From positions 1 to 7,196 of the forward strand of contig SKGJ01000393.1 of the NCBI GenBank assembly GCA_007117525.1: a DNA stretch of 7,196 nt, given 5' to 3'. This document shows, piece after piece, positions 1-5,139 of this stretch. Origin of the DNA: Alkalimonas sp. (lineage in GTDB: Bacteria > Pseudomonadota > Gammaproteobacteria > Enterobacterales > Alteromonadaceae). The translations under genes were made by a program, and so were the position numbers. Numbering within the stretch: the first letter of the stretch is position 1; every line of letters starts with the position of its first letter. Under the pieces are notes generated by a model. The model saw only the letters and a list, made by a program, of their open reading frames with translations, was not told the origin of the DNA and did no database searches.

Positions 1-122
1 GCCAGAGTCAGCACTGCCAACATCGCTGCAATCACCAGCATGTAACGGCGCAGTAGCTTACCAATGCTGTAATGGCGTGAGCCATGAATGCTGGAAATGG
101 ATATAAGCAGTTGGTCTTTCAT
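1..122 (-). CDS. N-terminal fragment of a membrane-anchored protein, probably an M23-family peptidoglycan metallopeptidase (truncated by window edge)
   Basis: Read on the minus strand, an ATG at 122-120 opens a frame that runs off the left edge after 40 full codons. The peptide starts MKDQLLISISSIHGSRHYSI, then a short basic stretch (KLLRRY) and a hydrophobic run (about residues 29-40) that looks like an uncleaved membrane anchor. The ISIS-xxHGSRHYS opening followed by one membrane segment is, from memory, typical of gammaproteobacterial M23 (LytM-type) peptidoglycan endopeptidases. The catalytic domain lies outside the window, so the family call is an inference. A good promoter sits just upstream (164-192), but the ribosome binding site is weak (GAG about 13 bases before the ATG). 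The upstream terminator at 231-255 separates it from the FKBP gene, so it is probably its own transcription unit. Confidence 0.72.
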   Translation of the reverse strand, partial: MKDQLLISISSIHGSRHYSIGKLLRRYMLVIAAMLAVLTL

Positions 123-163
123 GCGTGCTTTGCATCTCGGTTAGTGTGCGGCGAAAAGAACAG

Positions 164-192
164 AAAATAAGGTGAAACGAGGATCCTGTCAA
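164..192 (-). promoter_or_regulatory. Sigma-70 promoter for the minus-strand gene at 1-122
   Basis: On the minus strand the -35 box is a perfect TTGACA (192-187), followed by a 17-base spacer and the -10 box TATTTT (169-164, 4 of 6 consensus bases). Transcription would start near 157, giving a leader of about 35 bases before the ATG at 122. It lies downstream of the FKBP terminator, as expected if the leftmost gene is transcribed independently. Confidence 0.6.
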
Positions 193-230
193 GTTTTGTA
201 CAGTGCTTGCGACTGATGGGGGTTATTAAA

Positions 231-255
231 AAGCCGCTGCATTTGGCAGCGGCTT
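231..255 (-). terminator. Intrinsic terminator of the ygfZ-FKBP unit
   Basis: A perfect 10-bp GC-rich stem (231-240 with 246-255, arms AAGCCGCTGC / GCAGCGGCTT) encloses a 5-base loop. On the minus strand it is followed by a T-rich run (the stem ends in TT and continues TTTAATAA). It begins 7 bases past the FKBP stop codon. The plus-strand side has only a broken T-run (CTGTGTTTT), so it is directional, ending minus-strand transcripts. Confidence 0.85.
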
Positions 256-262
256 CTGTGTT

Positions 263-748
263 TTAGTGGCCAGCAGTGCCGTCAAGGCCATGGGCATGGC
301 CGTGGGCAATTTCTTCCTCAGTAGCCTCGCGCACCTGCAAAACTTCAACATCAAAGGTCAAATCAATGCCGGACAGCGGATGGTTGCCATCGACCACCAC
401 TTCCTCGTCACCCAGCTCCACGATGATGACGGAATGCTCGCGGCCATCCGGGCCGGAAGCCCGGAAACGCATGCCGACTTCAACCTCCATGCCTTCGAAC
501 ATCGAGCGTGGCACCGACTGCACCAGTTGATCGTGGCGCTCACCATAAGCTTCTGCAGCTTCGATGGTGGCATTGAAGGTGTCGCCAGGGGCTTTGCCTG
601 CCAAGGCTTTTTCCAGACCAGGAATTAACGAGCCGTGGCCATACAGAAAAATCAGTGGGTCGCCACCAAAGGAAGAATCCAGCTCGGCTCCGTTTGGATC
701 CGTAACTTTGTAGTGCATGGCAACGACTTTGTTTTGAGAAATAGACAT
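263..748 (-). CDS. FKBP-type peptidyl-prolyl cis-trans isomerase, SlyD-type
   Basis: A 161-residue cytoplasmic protein collinear with E. coli SlyD, a prolyl isomerase and chaperone. The FKBP core is split: residues 1-70 carry YGHGSLIPGLEKALAG (36-51) and AYGE (67-70). An inserted 'IF' chaperone flap follows (about 71-120), then the core resumes with VDGNHPLSG (119-127) and VREATEEE (139-146). The tail is short, with a small His cluster HGHAHG (149-154) and a final His. E. coli SlyD (196 aa) instead has a long His/Cys-rich metal-binding tail with many Cys; this protein has no Cys at all. Any nickel binding by the tail would thus be modest, and a second full-length SlyD may exist elsewhere, so no symbol is given. 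The start ATG has a GAGG ribosome site (757-754). The gene lies 11 bases after ygfZ and ends at a strong terminator, so the two are probably co-transcribed. Confidence 0.95.
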   Translation of the reverse strand: MSISQNKVVAMHYKVTDPNGAELDSSFGGDPLIFLYGHGSLIPGLEKALAGKAPGDTFNATIEAAEAYGERHDQLVQSVPRSMFEGMEVEVGMRFRASGPDGREHSVIIVELGDEEVVVDGNHPLSGIDLTFDVEVLQVREATEEEIAHGHAHGLDGTAGH

Positions 749-759
749 GAAGACCTCAG

Positions 760-1740
760 TTATTGAAGAGTGTATGGCAAAGGTTGCATCTGAAGTACCG
801 TCTCCGGGTCCGATGCTAACCTGAGCTGTGTGGCCGCTGTTGTATCATTCGGCAGTACCGCCAGCACCCAGAGCTGCTGATTCACATTCACGGCATTGAT
901 GACCTGGCCAGCCCGGCGCCAGTTGCTTTCCAGCTGCATTTCGATATCGGTTCCTGCCACAGGCGTATGCTCGGTGGTTGCTGTGGCAATGAATGCAGCG
1001 CGTTTGTTTTTGCCCAGATACTTCATCCGGGCGACCATTTCCTGGCCCATGTAACAGCCTTTATCAAAGCTGATGGCATCCTGTGCCTGTAAGTTTAGCA
1101 TTTGCGGCACATAGTGTCCGATGTTTTCCTGCTCCAGGTAACAAAGGCCATGCTGAATATGAGCTTGCAACCAGCGGGTGGGTGCTGCCAGCGGCAGGGT
1201 GCTGTCCTCCAGCCATTGTCTGGCTTGAGGGTGAGGGCTCAGCAGCAGGTAGTGATTCGGGGCCAGACAAAGCAGATGGCAGCCATTGCTGGATTGGCGC
1301 TCACCTGGCTCGGCAGCAACAAAGCCCAGCTGCTGCAGCAAAACGCTGACGGCGGCTTGTTCACCGCTGATGCCAAACACCGCCCAGTCCAATTGACCAG
1401 GTTCAAACTGTACTTTGGAGAAAACACCAAACTTCTTCCATTGTGCAAGCGAAGCGGCCAACTCATCCCGGTGCGCTACTACTAAGAGCTCATCCTGATC
1501 CGCTTGCAGCAGCTGAAAGACAGACCACATTTTGCCTTTGGCATCGCAATGCGCACCACGAAGGACATTGGTGTCATTAAGCCGCCTAAGATCGCAGGTG
1601 CTCTGACTTTGCAGATACTTTATGGCGTCGGGCCCATGGACGCGCAGCACGTCAAAAGCAGGCAAAGGGGCCAGGCACACAGGACTTGCCTGATTGGAGA
1701 GTCGAGCCAATTGGTCGGCTTGGATCCAGCTTGATTGCAT
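760..1740 (-). CDS. ygfZ: tRNA-modifying/folate-binding protein YgfZ (Fe-S cluster maintenance)
   Basis: 326 residues, the same length as E. coli YgfZ, a cytoplasmic GcvT-like folate-binding protein that helps make or repair certain Fe-S enzymes, including the tRNA methylthiolase MiaB. The family signature K-G-C-Y-x-G-Q-E is at 227-234, with the conserved Cys at 229 (E. coli Cys228), followed by MVARMKYLGKNKR. Other conserved blocks are HCDAKGKMWS (64-73) in the N-terminal part, NLQAQDAISF (216-225), NWRRAGQV (273-280) and the C-terminal PLPY. The ATG at 1740 is the natural start by length, but no clear Shine-Dalgarno precedes it (AAAAACACTATCATT). Initiation may be weak or the leader very short. 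A candidate promoter is at 1775-1803. It diverges from sdhE and is followed 11 bases later by the FKBP gene. Confidence 0.96.
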   Translation of the reverse strand: MQSSWIQADQLARLSNQASPVCLAPLPAFDVLRVHGPDAIKYLQSQSTCDLRRLNDTNVLRGAHCDAKGKMWSVFQLLQADQDELLVVAHRDELAASLAQWKKFGVFSKVQFEPGQLDWAVFGISGEQAAVSVLLQQLGFVAAEPGERQSSNGCHLLCLAPNHYLLLSPHPQARQWLEDSTLPLAAPTRWLQAHIQHGLCYLEQENIGHYVPQMLNLQAQDAISFDKGCYMGQEMVARMKYLGKNKRAAFIATATTEHTPVAGTDIEMQLESNWRRAGQVINAVNVNQQLWVLAVLPNDTTAATQLRLASDPETVLQMQPLPYTLQ

Positions 1741-1774
1741 AATGATAGTGTTTTTTCAAAAAAGGACTCTGGTG

Positions 1775-1803
1775 ATCATTGGGGATCAAAGCGCAAAGCT
1801 CAA
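1775..1803 (-). promoter_or_regulatory. Candidate sigma-70 promoter for ygfZ-FKBP
   Basis: On the minus strand, TTGAGC (1803-1798), a 17-base spacer and AATGAT (1780-1775) each match 4 of 6 consensus bases at the ideal spacing. The start would lie near 1768, giving a leader of about 28 bases. It is only a moderate match in an AT-rich stretch, so it is offered as the best candidate rather than a firm call. Confidence 0.3.
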
Positions 1804-1842
1804 GCTTTCGAACAGAAAATTTTCCCTCTGTCCGGTGTTGTT

Positions 1843-1871
1843 CTGTTTAACAGCTGTTTTTCCGGTATAAT
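1843..1871 (+). promoter_or_regulatory. Likely promoter of sdhE-ygfX
   Basis: A perfect -10 hexamer TATAAT lies at 1866-1871. The -35 region is poor: CTGTTT (1843-1848) at 17-base spacing or TGTTTA (1844-1849) at 16. There is no TG extension before the -10. A start near 1878 would place the whole inverted-repeat cluster (1876-2012) in a leader of about 190 bases before sdhE. The weak -35 suggests either an activator or low basal output. Confidence 0.45.
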
Positions 1872-1875
1872 TAGT

Positions 1876-2012
1876 GCCCGTCCAGAAAGGCGGGCGCTAG
1901 CGCAGCGCAGGGATGCGCTGCCAAAATCATTGGTGTAAGCCATTGATTTTGCGAGCCAGGAAAAACCGCATTTTTTCCTGGCGACTCCGCGAAACGGCAG
2001 GGATGCCGTTTC
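1876..2012. repeat. Cluster of five inverted repeats in the ygfZ-sdhE gap, two with a shared GCAGGGATGC core
   Basis: This fills most of the 331-base gap 1741-2071. Five stem-loops follow each other. (1) 1876-1882 / 1889-1895, 7 bp including one G-U pair. (2) 1902-1909 / 1914-1921, perfect 8 bp, loop GGGA. (3) 1923-1933 / 1940-1950, 10 of 11 bp, loop TGTAAG. (4) 1955-1965 / 1972-1982, perfect 11 bp, GCCAGGAAAAA arms, loop CCGCAT. (5) 1991-1999 / 2004-2012, perfect 9 bp, loop GGGA. Repeats 2 and 5 share the 10-base core GCAGGGATGC exactly, with centres 90 bases apart, while their outer arms differ. Centres fall at intervals of about 26, 25, 32 and 33 bases. None is followed by a T-run, so they are not ordinary terminators. 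From memory, dispersed intergenic elements with GGGATG-cored palindromes occur in marine gammaproteobacteria, so this may be a repeat element that also forms the sdhE leader. I see nothing coding in the gap. Confidence 0.75.
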
Positions 2013-2071
2013 AGGATGGAAATTAATTAGATCACCTTGTTGTAAATCTTACCGATGGAGCAGACGAGTCA

Positions 2072-2323
2072 ATGTCGGAATTAATGAGCAAACCACGGCT
2101 ACGCTGGGCCTGCCGACGCGGCATGTTGGAGCTGGATGTCCTGTTAGCCCCCTTTGTCGAAGAAGGCTACGATGCCCTGACTGACGTCGATAAAGGCCAC
2201 TTTGAACGCTTGCTGGCCTGCGATGATCCCGATTTGTTTGCCTGGTTTATGGGGCACGCCAAAAGCGACGATGCCGACCTGCAACGCCTGATTGGGGTGA
2301 TTCTGGATCGTGTTCGCGTCTAG
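2072..2323 (+). CDS. sdhE: FAD assembly factor SdhE (succinate dehydrogenase flavinylation)
   Basis: A small soluble protein of 83 residues, of usual family length (E. coli SdhE/YgfY is 88). SdhE helps attach FAD covalently to the flavoprotein subunit of succinate dehydrogenase, and in some species of fumarate reductase. The signature RGxxE is at residues 16-20 (RGMLE), within RWACRRGMLELD. The later EEGYDALTDVDKGHFERLLACDDPDLFAWF block is the usual helical-bundle sequence. The start at 2072 is preferred because GGAG (2057-2060) lies 11 bases upstream. The in-frame ATG at 2084 has a GGAA only 3 bases away, which is too close. It overlaps ygfX by 14 bases. The pair was also described in E. coli as the CptAB toxin-antitoxin module; the flavinylation role is better supported. 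Confidence 0.95.
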   Translation: MSELMSKPRLRWACRRGMLELDVLLAPFVEEGYDALTDVDKGHFERLLACDDPDLFAWFMGHAKSDDADLQRLIGVILDRVRV

Positions 2324-2756
2324 CTTGGTGATTGCGCCTTCACGCTGGCGCCGTTACAGCTTGCTGTGTGTGCTGGTGCTGGCTCTGGTGTCGGCCCTGC
2401 TGATACCCCTGTCAGGTTTTTGGCTATTGCTGTATGGATTGGCCGGGGCCGCTTTTGGCTGGTGTTGGTGGGGTTGTTGGCAGCAGCAAGAGGCCGCTTG
2501 TACTTTGTTGCTGGGTGAGCAGGGCGAGCTGCGCTGGCTCCCGACCGGGCGCGCAGCAGGCAGCTTGCAGCAGGACAGTCTGGTGCTGCCCTGGGCGATT
2601 TTACTGCGTTGGCGCGGCCTGCCTGAAAAAGGCCACCCCAGGGGGCAGCTGCACCGATACTGGTTGCTGGCCGATCAATGCAGTGACGATGATTTTCGCG
2701 CCCTGGCCCGGGCTATCCGGCAATGCCGCTGGCAGCAAGCTGAGCCGGCGGCCTAG
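2310..2756 (+). CDS. ygfX: YgfX (CptA-like) inner-membrane protein, partner gene of sdhE
   Basis: A 148-residue protein from a GTG start that lies inside the end of sdhE (14-base overlap, different frame), with GGGG about 12 bases upstream at 2294-2297. Residues about 16-34 and 36-56 form a hydrophobic hairpin, i.e. two closely spaced membrane segments after a basic start (SRWRRY). A cytosolic domain follows, including PWAILLRWRG (94-103) and RYWLLADQCSDDDFRALARAIRQ (116-138), the usual YgfX ending. A striking Trp/Cys-rich stretch WCWWGCW (51-57) ends the second segment. In E. coli the protein was proposed as a toxin acting on MreB and FtsZ and binding SdhE; its true role is unsettled. Family assignment rests on layout and linkage to sdhE. 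The TAG stop abuts the nadB stop. Confidence 0.9.
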   Translation: MFASSLVIAPSRWRRYSLLCVLVLALVSALLIPLSGFWLLLYGLAGAAFGWCWWGCWQQQEAACTLLLGEQGELRWLPTGRAAGSLQQDSLVLPWAILLRWRGLPEKGHPRGQLHRYWLLADQCSDDDFRALARAIRQCRWQQAEPAA

Positions 2757-4358
2757 CTACCATTGGCCGGGTGTTAAAATGGTGGGGCTGGTTTCGTCAT
2801 CCTTCAGGCTAAAAGGGTAGTCCAAATTGTAGTGCAAGCCCCGGCTTTCTTTGCGTGCTAAAGCGCTGCGGATAATCAGCTCGGCCACCAGCACCAAATT
2901 TCGCAGCTCCAGCAGATTATTGCTGACTTTAAAGTGGCTGTAATAATCCTGAATTTCTTTTTTCAGCAGCTCTGCCCGGTGCAAGGCCCGCTCCAGCCGC
3001 TTATCGGTCCGGACAATGCCAACATAATCCCACATAAAAAGTCGCAGCTCATGCCAGTTGTGGGTAATGACCACTTCTTCATCGGAGTCGCTGACCCGGC
3101 TTTCATCCCACTGCGGCAAGGTATCGGCCATCGGAGCATCAGCCAGCTGGCTGCGGATATGACGGGCTGCGGCCTGGGCAAAGACGATGCATTCCAGCAG
3201 GGAGTTACTCGCCATCCGGTTGGCGCCGTGCAAGCCGGTGCAGGCGACTTCGCCAATGGCATAAAGATTGGCCACATCAGTTTGACTGTTCAGATTGACT
3301 AAAACCCCACCGCAGGTGTAGTGGGCAGCCGGTACCACCGGGATCGGCTCTTTGGTGATGTCCAGACCGACACTCAGGCACTTGGCATAAATGGTGGGGA
3401 AGTGCTCCAGAATAAAGTCTGCCGGCTGATGGCTGATGTCCAGGTAGACGCAGTTGGCACCCAAGCGCTTCATTTCATAATCGATGGCTCTGGCCACCAC
3501 ATCGCGGGGGGCCAGTTCTGCGCGTTCATCAAAGTCCGGCATAAAACGACTGCCATCCGGTCGCTTTAAATAAGCGCCTTCGCCACGCATGGCCTCGGTA
3601 ATTAAAAAGTTGGGAGCATCCGGGTGGTACAGGCTGGTGGGGTGGAACTGGTTAAACTCCATATTGGCCACCCGACAGCCCGCCCGCCAGGCCATGGCAA
3701 TGCCATCACCGCTGGCGACATCCGGGTTGCTGGTGTACAGGTAGACTTTGCTGGCTCCGCCGGTTGCAAGGGCCACAAAGCGGGCCCGGACGACTTCGAC
3801 TTTTCGAGCCTGCTGGCTCCAGATGTAGGCGCCCAGGCAGCGGCTTTTGTTAGCATTGGTGATCAGATCAATGGCGTGGTAATGCTCCAGCAATTGAATG
3901 TTCGGGTGCTGACGGACTTGATCCACCAGGGTGATTTGCACCGCTTTGCCGGTTGCATCAGCCGCATGCAGGATACGGCGATGGCTGTGTCCCCCTTCGC
4001 GCGTCAGGTGGTATTTCATTTTGCCATCTTCATCGCGGTACTGATCGAAGGGCACCCCCTGGCGGATCAGCCACTGCATGGCTTCCTTGGCATGGCCGGC
4101 GGTAAATTGCACGGCCTGCGGGTCGCACAAACCGGCCCCGGCAATCAGCGTATCATTCACATGACTGGCGATGCTGTCGTTCTCATCAAAGACGGCAGCG
4201 ATGCCTCCTTGCGCATAAAGGGTGGAGCCCTCGCGCAGCGCGCCTTTGCTCAGCACCAACACCTTTGCATGCTCGGCCAGCTGCAGTGCCAGCGACAAAC
4301 CGGCGGCACCACTGCCAATAATAAGGACATCAGATAGGTATTCTTTTTGTTGGCTCAT
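2757..4358 (-). CDS. nadB: L-aspartate oxidase NadB
   Basis: A cytoplasmic FAD enzyme that oxidises L-aspartate to iminoaspartate, the first step of de novo NAD synthesis, feeding quinolinate synthase NadA. Length is 533 aa from this ATG (E. coli 540). Visible parts: Rossmann motif GSGAAG (15-20), [10 protein letters not shown] (43-52), [12 protein letters not shown] (117-128, Glu121), NQFHPT (His239), APRDVVARA (Arg285), PAAHYTCGG (His346) and [12 protein letters not shown] (Arg381). These match E. coli Glu121, His244, Arg290, His351 and Arg386, implicated in substrate binding and catalysis. The position of the FAD-linking His of SdhA is Ser45, as expected for non-covalent FAD. A helical C-terminal domain follows ([26 protein letters not shown]). 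A GTG start at 4367 would add three residues; the ATG gives the usual N-terminus, though neither has a strong ribosome site. No convincing promoter was found between 4359 and 4538. Confidence 0.97.
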   Translation of the reverse strand: MSQQKEYLSDVLIIGSGAAGLSLALQLAEHAKVLVLSKGALREGSTLYAQGGIAAVFDENDSIASHVNDTLIAGAGLCDPQAVQFTAGHAKEAMQWLIRQGVPFDQYRDEDGKMKYHLTREGGHSHRRILHAADATGKAVQITLVDQVRQHPNIQLLEHYHAIDLITNANKSRCLGAYIWSQQARKVEVVRARFVALATGGASKVYLYTSNPDVASGDGIAMAWRAGCRVANMEFNQFHPTSLYHPDAPNFLITEAMRGEGAYLKRPDGSRFMPDFDERAELAPRDVVARAIDYEMKRLGANCVYLDISHQPADFILEHFPTIYAKCLSVGLDITKEPIPVVPAAHYTCGGVLVNLNSQTDVANLYAIGEVACTGLHGANRMASNSLLECIVFAQAAARHIRSQLADAPMADTLPQWDESRVSDSDEEVVITHNWHELRLFMWDYVGIVRTDKRLERALHRAELLKKEIQDYYSHFKVSNNLLELRNLVLVAELIIRSALARKESRGLHYNLDYPFSLKDDETSPTILTPGQW

Positions 4359-4390
4359 ACGGTACACTGCGCTCTGAAATGAATTCGCAC

Positions 4391-4419
4391 TTACTAGGGC
4401 GATGGCATAAGCTTATTGT
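4391..4419 (+). promoter_or_regulatory. Candidate upstream sigma-70 promoter for the rpoE operon
   Basis: TTACTA (4391-4396, 3 of 6), a 17-base spacer and TATTGT (4414-4419, 4 of 6). Starting near 4426, it would yield a transcript that includes AAGGGG (4433-4438) and the longer form of the leader open frame (ATG 4450). E. coli rpoE is likewise known to have a housekeeping promoter upstream of its sigma-E promoter. The match is weak; included because its position makes the rest of the leader coherent. Confidence 0.25.
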
Positions 4420-4440
4420 AACTTTTTCCTGCAAGGGGCA

Positions 4441-4467
4441 GAACTATTTATGACACCTTTTGTCCTA
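4441..4467 (+). promoter_or_regulatory. Sigma-E autoregulatory promoter of rpoE-rseABC
   Basis: GAACTA (4441-4446), a 16-base spacer and TCCTA (4463-4467) fit the sigma-E pattern (GGAACTT, about 16 bases, TCTGA/TCAAA) with the invariant AAC and TC in place. It lies 70-100 bases upstream of the rpoE ATG, where autoregulated rpoE operons carry such a promoter. Transcription would begin near 4473, leaving a leader of about 65 bases. The call rests on the motif match plus context; the -10 matches imperfectly. Confidence 0.65.
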
Positions 4468-4542
4468 CTGAGTACGCAAGACATGCGCCAGTTACAAAAA
4501 ACGAAAGAAGTAGAATGGGTTACAGGGGATAAGCTCGGATGA
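4450..4542 (+). CDS. Short leader open frame translationally coupled to rpoE (RseD-like in position)
   Basis: An open frame of 30 codons runs from ATG 4450 to TGA 4540-4542. A second in-frame ATG at 4483 gives a 19-residue form beginning MRQLQKTKEV. The stop overlaps the rpoE start as ATGA, the classic arrangement for ribosomes passing directly to the next gene. The long form has AAGGGG (4433-4438) 11 bases before its ATG, but that ATG lies within the sigma-E promoter spacer, so only transcripts from further upstream could encode it. The short form could be made from the sigma-E transcript, but with only about 10 leader bases and no clear ribosome site. E. coli has a 51-codon leader frame, rseD, coupled to rpoE translation. 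No similarity to that peptide is claimed; the parallel is positional. Confidence 0.4.
   Translation: MTPFVLLSTQDMRQLQKTKEVEWVTGDKLG
4521..4541 (+). promoter_or_regulatory. rpoE ribosome binding region with possible CsrA sites
   Basis: The Shine-Dalgarno AGGGGA (4524-4529) ends 9 bases before the rpoE ATG. TACAGGGGAT (4521-4530) resembles the CsrA consensus (ACARGGAUG with one extra G), and a second GGA (4537-4539) overlaps the start codon, 10 bases on. Known biology: CsrA represses rpoE translation through the rseD leader in E. coli. The ribosome site is solid; the CsrA part is an inference from short motifs. Confidence 0.35.
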
Positions 4543-5114
4543 GCGAGCAAGAATCGGACTGGCAGATTGTCCAGCGTGTGCAGCAGGGCGAGCAGGCTGC
4601 CTTTAATTTACTGGTCAAAAAATATCAGCATCGGATCACGAACTTAATCGCCCGATACGTCTCTAACCATGGTGACGTTGCTGATGTGGCACAGGAAGCT
4701 TTTTTAAAAGCCTACCGGGCTTTGCCTGGCTTTCGCGGCGACAGTGCTTTTTACACCTGGCTGTACCGCATTGCGGTCAACAGCGCTAAAAATTATTTGG
4801 TGGCGTCTTCGCGCAAGCCACCGTCCAGTGATGTCGATGCTGAAGAAGCCGATTATTTCGAGGGCAGCGATGCACTGAAAGAGCAAGATTCACCGGAGAA
4901 ACTGCTGTTATCCGATGAAATACGCCAGGTGGTTTTTGACACCATCGAAGGCTTGCCAGATGAGTTGCGTACGGCCATAACCCTGCGCGAGCTTGACGGC
5001 CTGAGTTACGAAGAAATTGCCGATGTGATGGGGTGTCCCATAGGCACAGTGCGAAGCCGGATTTTCCGGGCTCGTGAAGCCATAGACTTACAGCTTAAAC
5101 CTTTGCTAAGCTAA
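4539..5114 (+). CDS. rpoE: RNA polymerase sigma factor RpoE (sigma-E, extracytoplasmic stress)
   Basis: 191 residues, exactly the E. coli length. RpoE directs RNA polymerase to envelope-stress genes (outer-membrane assembly, periplasmic proteases, its own operon) once released from RseA. Region 2 covers about 20-90, with DVAQEAFLKAYRAL (49-62) and FYTWLYRIAVNSAKNYL (71-87) for core binding and -10 recognition. An acidic linker spans about 97-120. Region 4 covers about 130-182, with the helix-turn-helix LSYEEIADVMGCPIGTVRSR (155-174) that reads the -35 element. The start has a good Shine-Dalgarno (AGGGGA). A sigma-E-type promoter lies upstream at 4441-4467 and a short coupled reading frame overlaps the start. 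rseA follows within 25 bases. Confidence 0.98.
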   Translation: MSEQESDWQIVQRVQQGEQAAFNLLVKKYQHRITNLIARYVSNHGDVADVAQEAFLKAYRALPGFRGDSAFYTWLYRIAVNSAKNYLVASSRKPPSSDVDAEEADYFEGSDALKEQDSPEKLLLSDEIRQVVFDTIEGLPDELRTAITLRELDGLSYEEIADVMGCPIGTVRSRIFRAREAIDLQLKPLLS

Positions 5115-5139
5115 GCATGAGTGAATGACAGGAATGACT

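Noticed and set aside
1773..1788. TGATC-N6-GATCA dyad upstream of ygfZ as an FNR or CRP operator
   Set aside because: FNR needs TTGAT-N4-ATCAA and CRP TGTGA-N6-TCACA; neither spacing nor arms fit, and short GATC dyads arise easily.
1955..1982. Perfect 11-bp hairpin with A-run/T-run arms as a terminator of an upstream transcript
   Set aside because: The T-run lies inside the stem, the stem ends in GC pairs and no T-tract follows on either strand.
1876..2012. Repeat cluster as a short CRISPR array
   Set aside because: The units differ in sequence and arm length, spacing is uneven, and no identical direct repeats with unique spacers are present.
2745..2770. CCGGC/GCCGG inverted repeat across the ygfX-nadB junction as a bidirectional terminator
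   Set aside because: Only 5 bp with a 16-base loop and no T-run on either side.
3624..4337. Long plus-strand open frame (237 codons) antisense to nadB
   Set aside because: It lies wholly inside nadB, whose protein is conserved end to end; no ribosome site or recognisable domain was seen, and the GC-rich codons of nadB readily keep the opposite frame open.
4407..4416. ATAAGCTTAT palindrome in the nadB-rpoE gap as a NAD-regulator operator
   Set aside because: It is a short palindrome that matches no NadR or NrtR site that I can recall with confidence.
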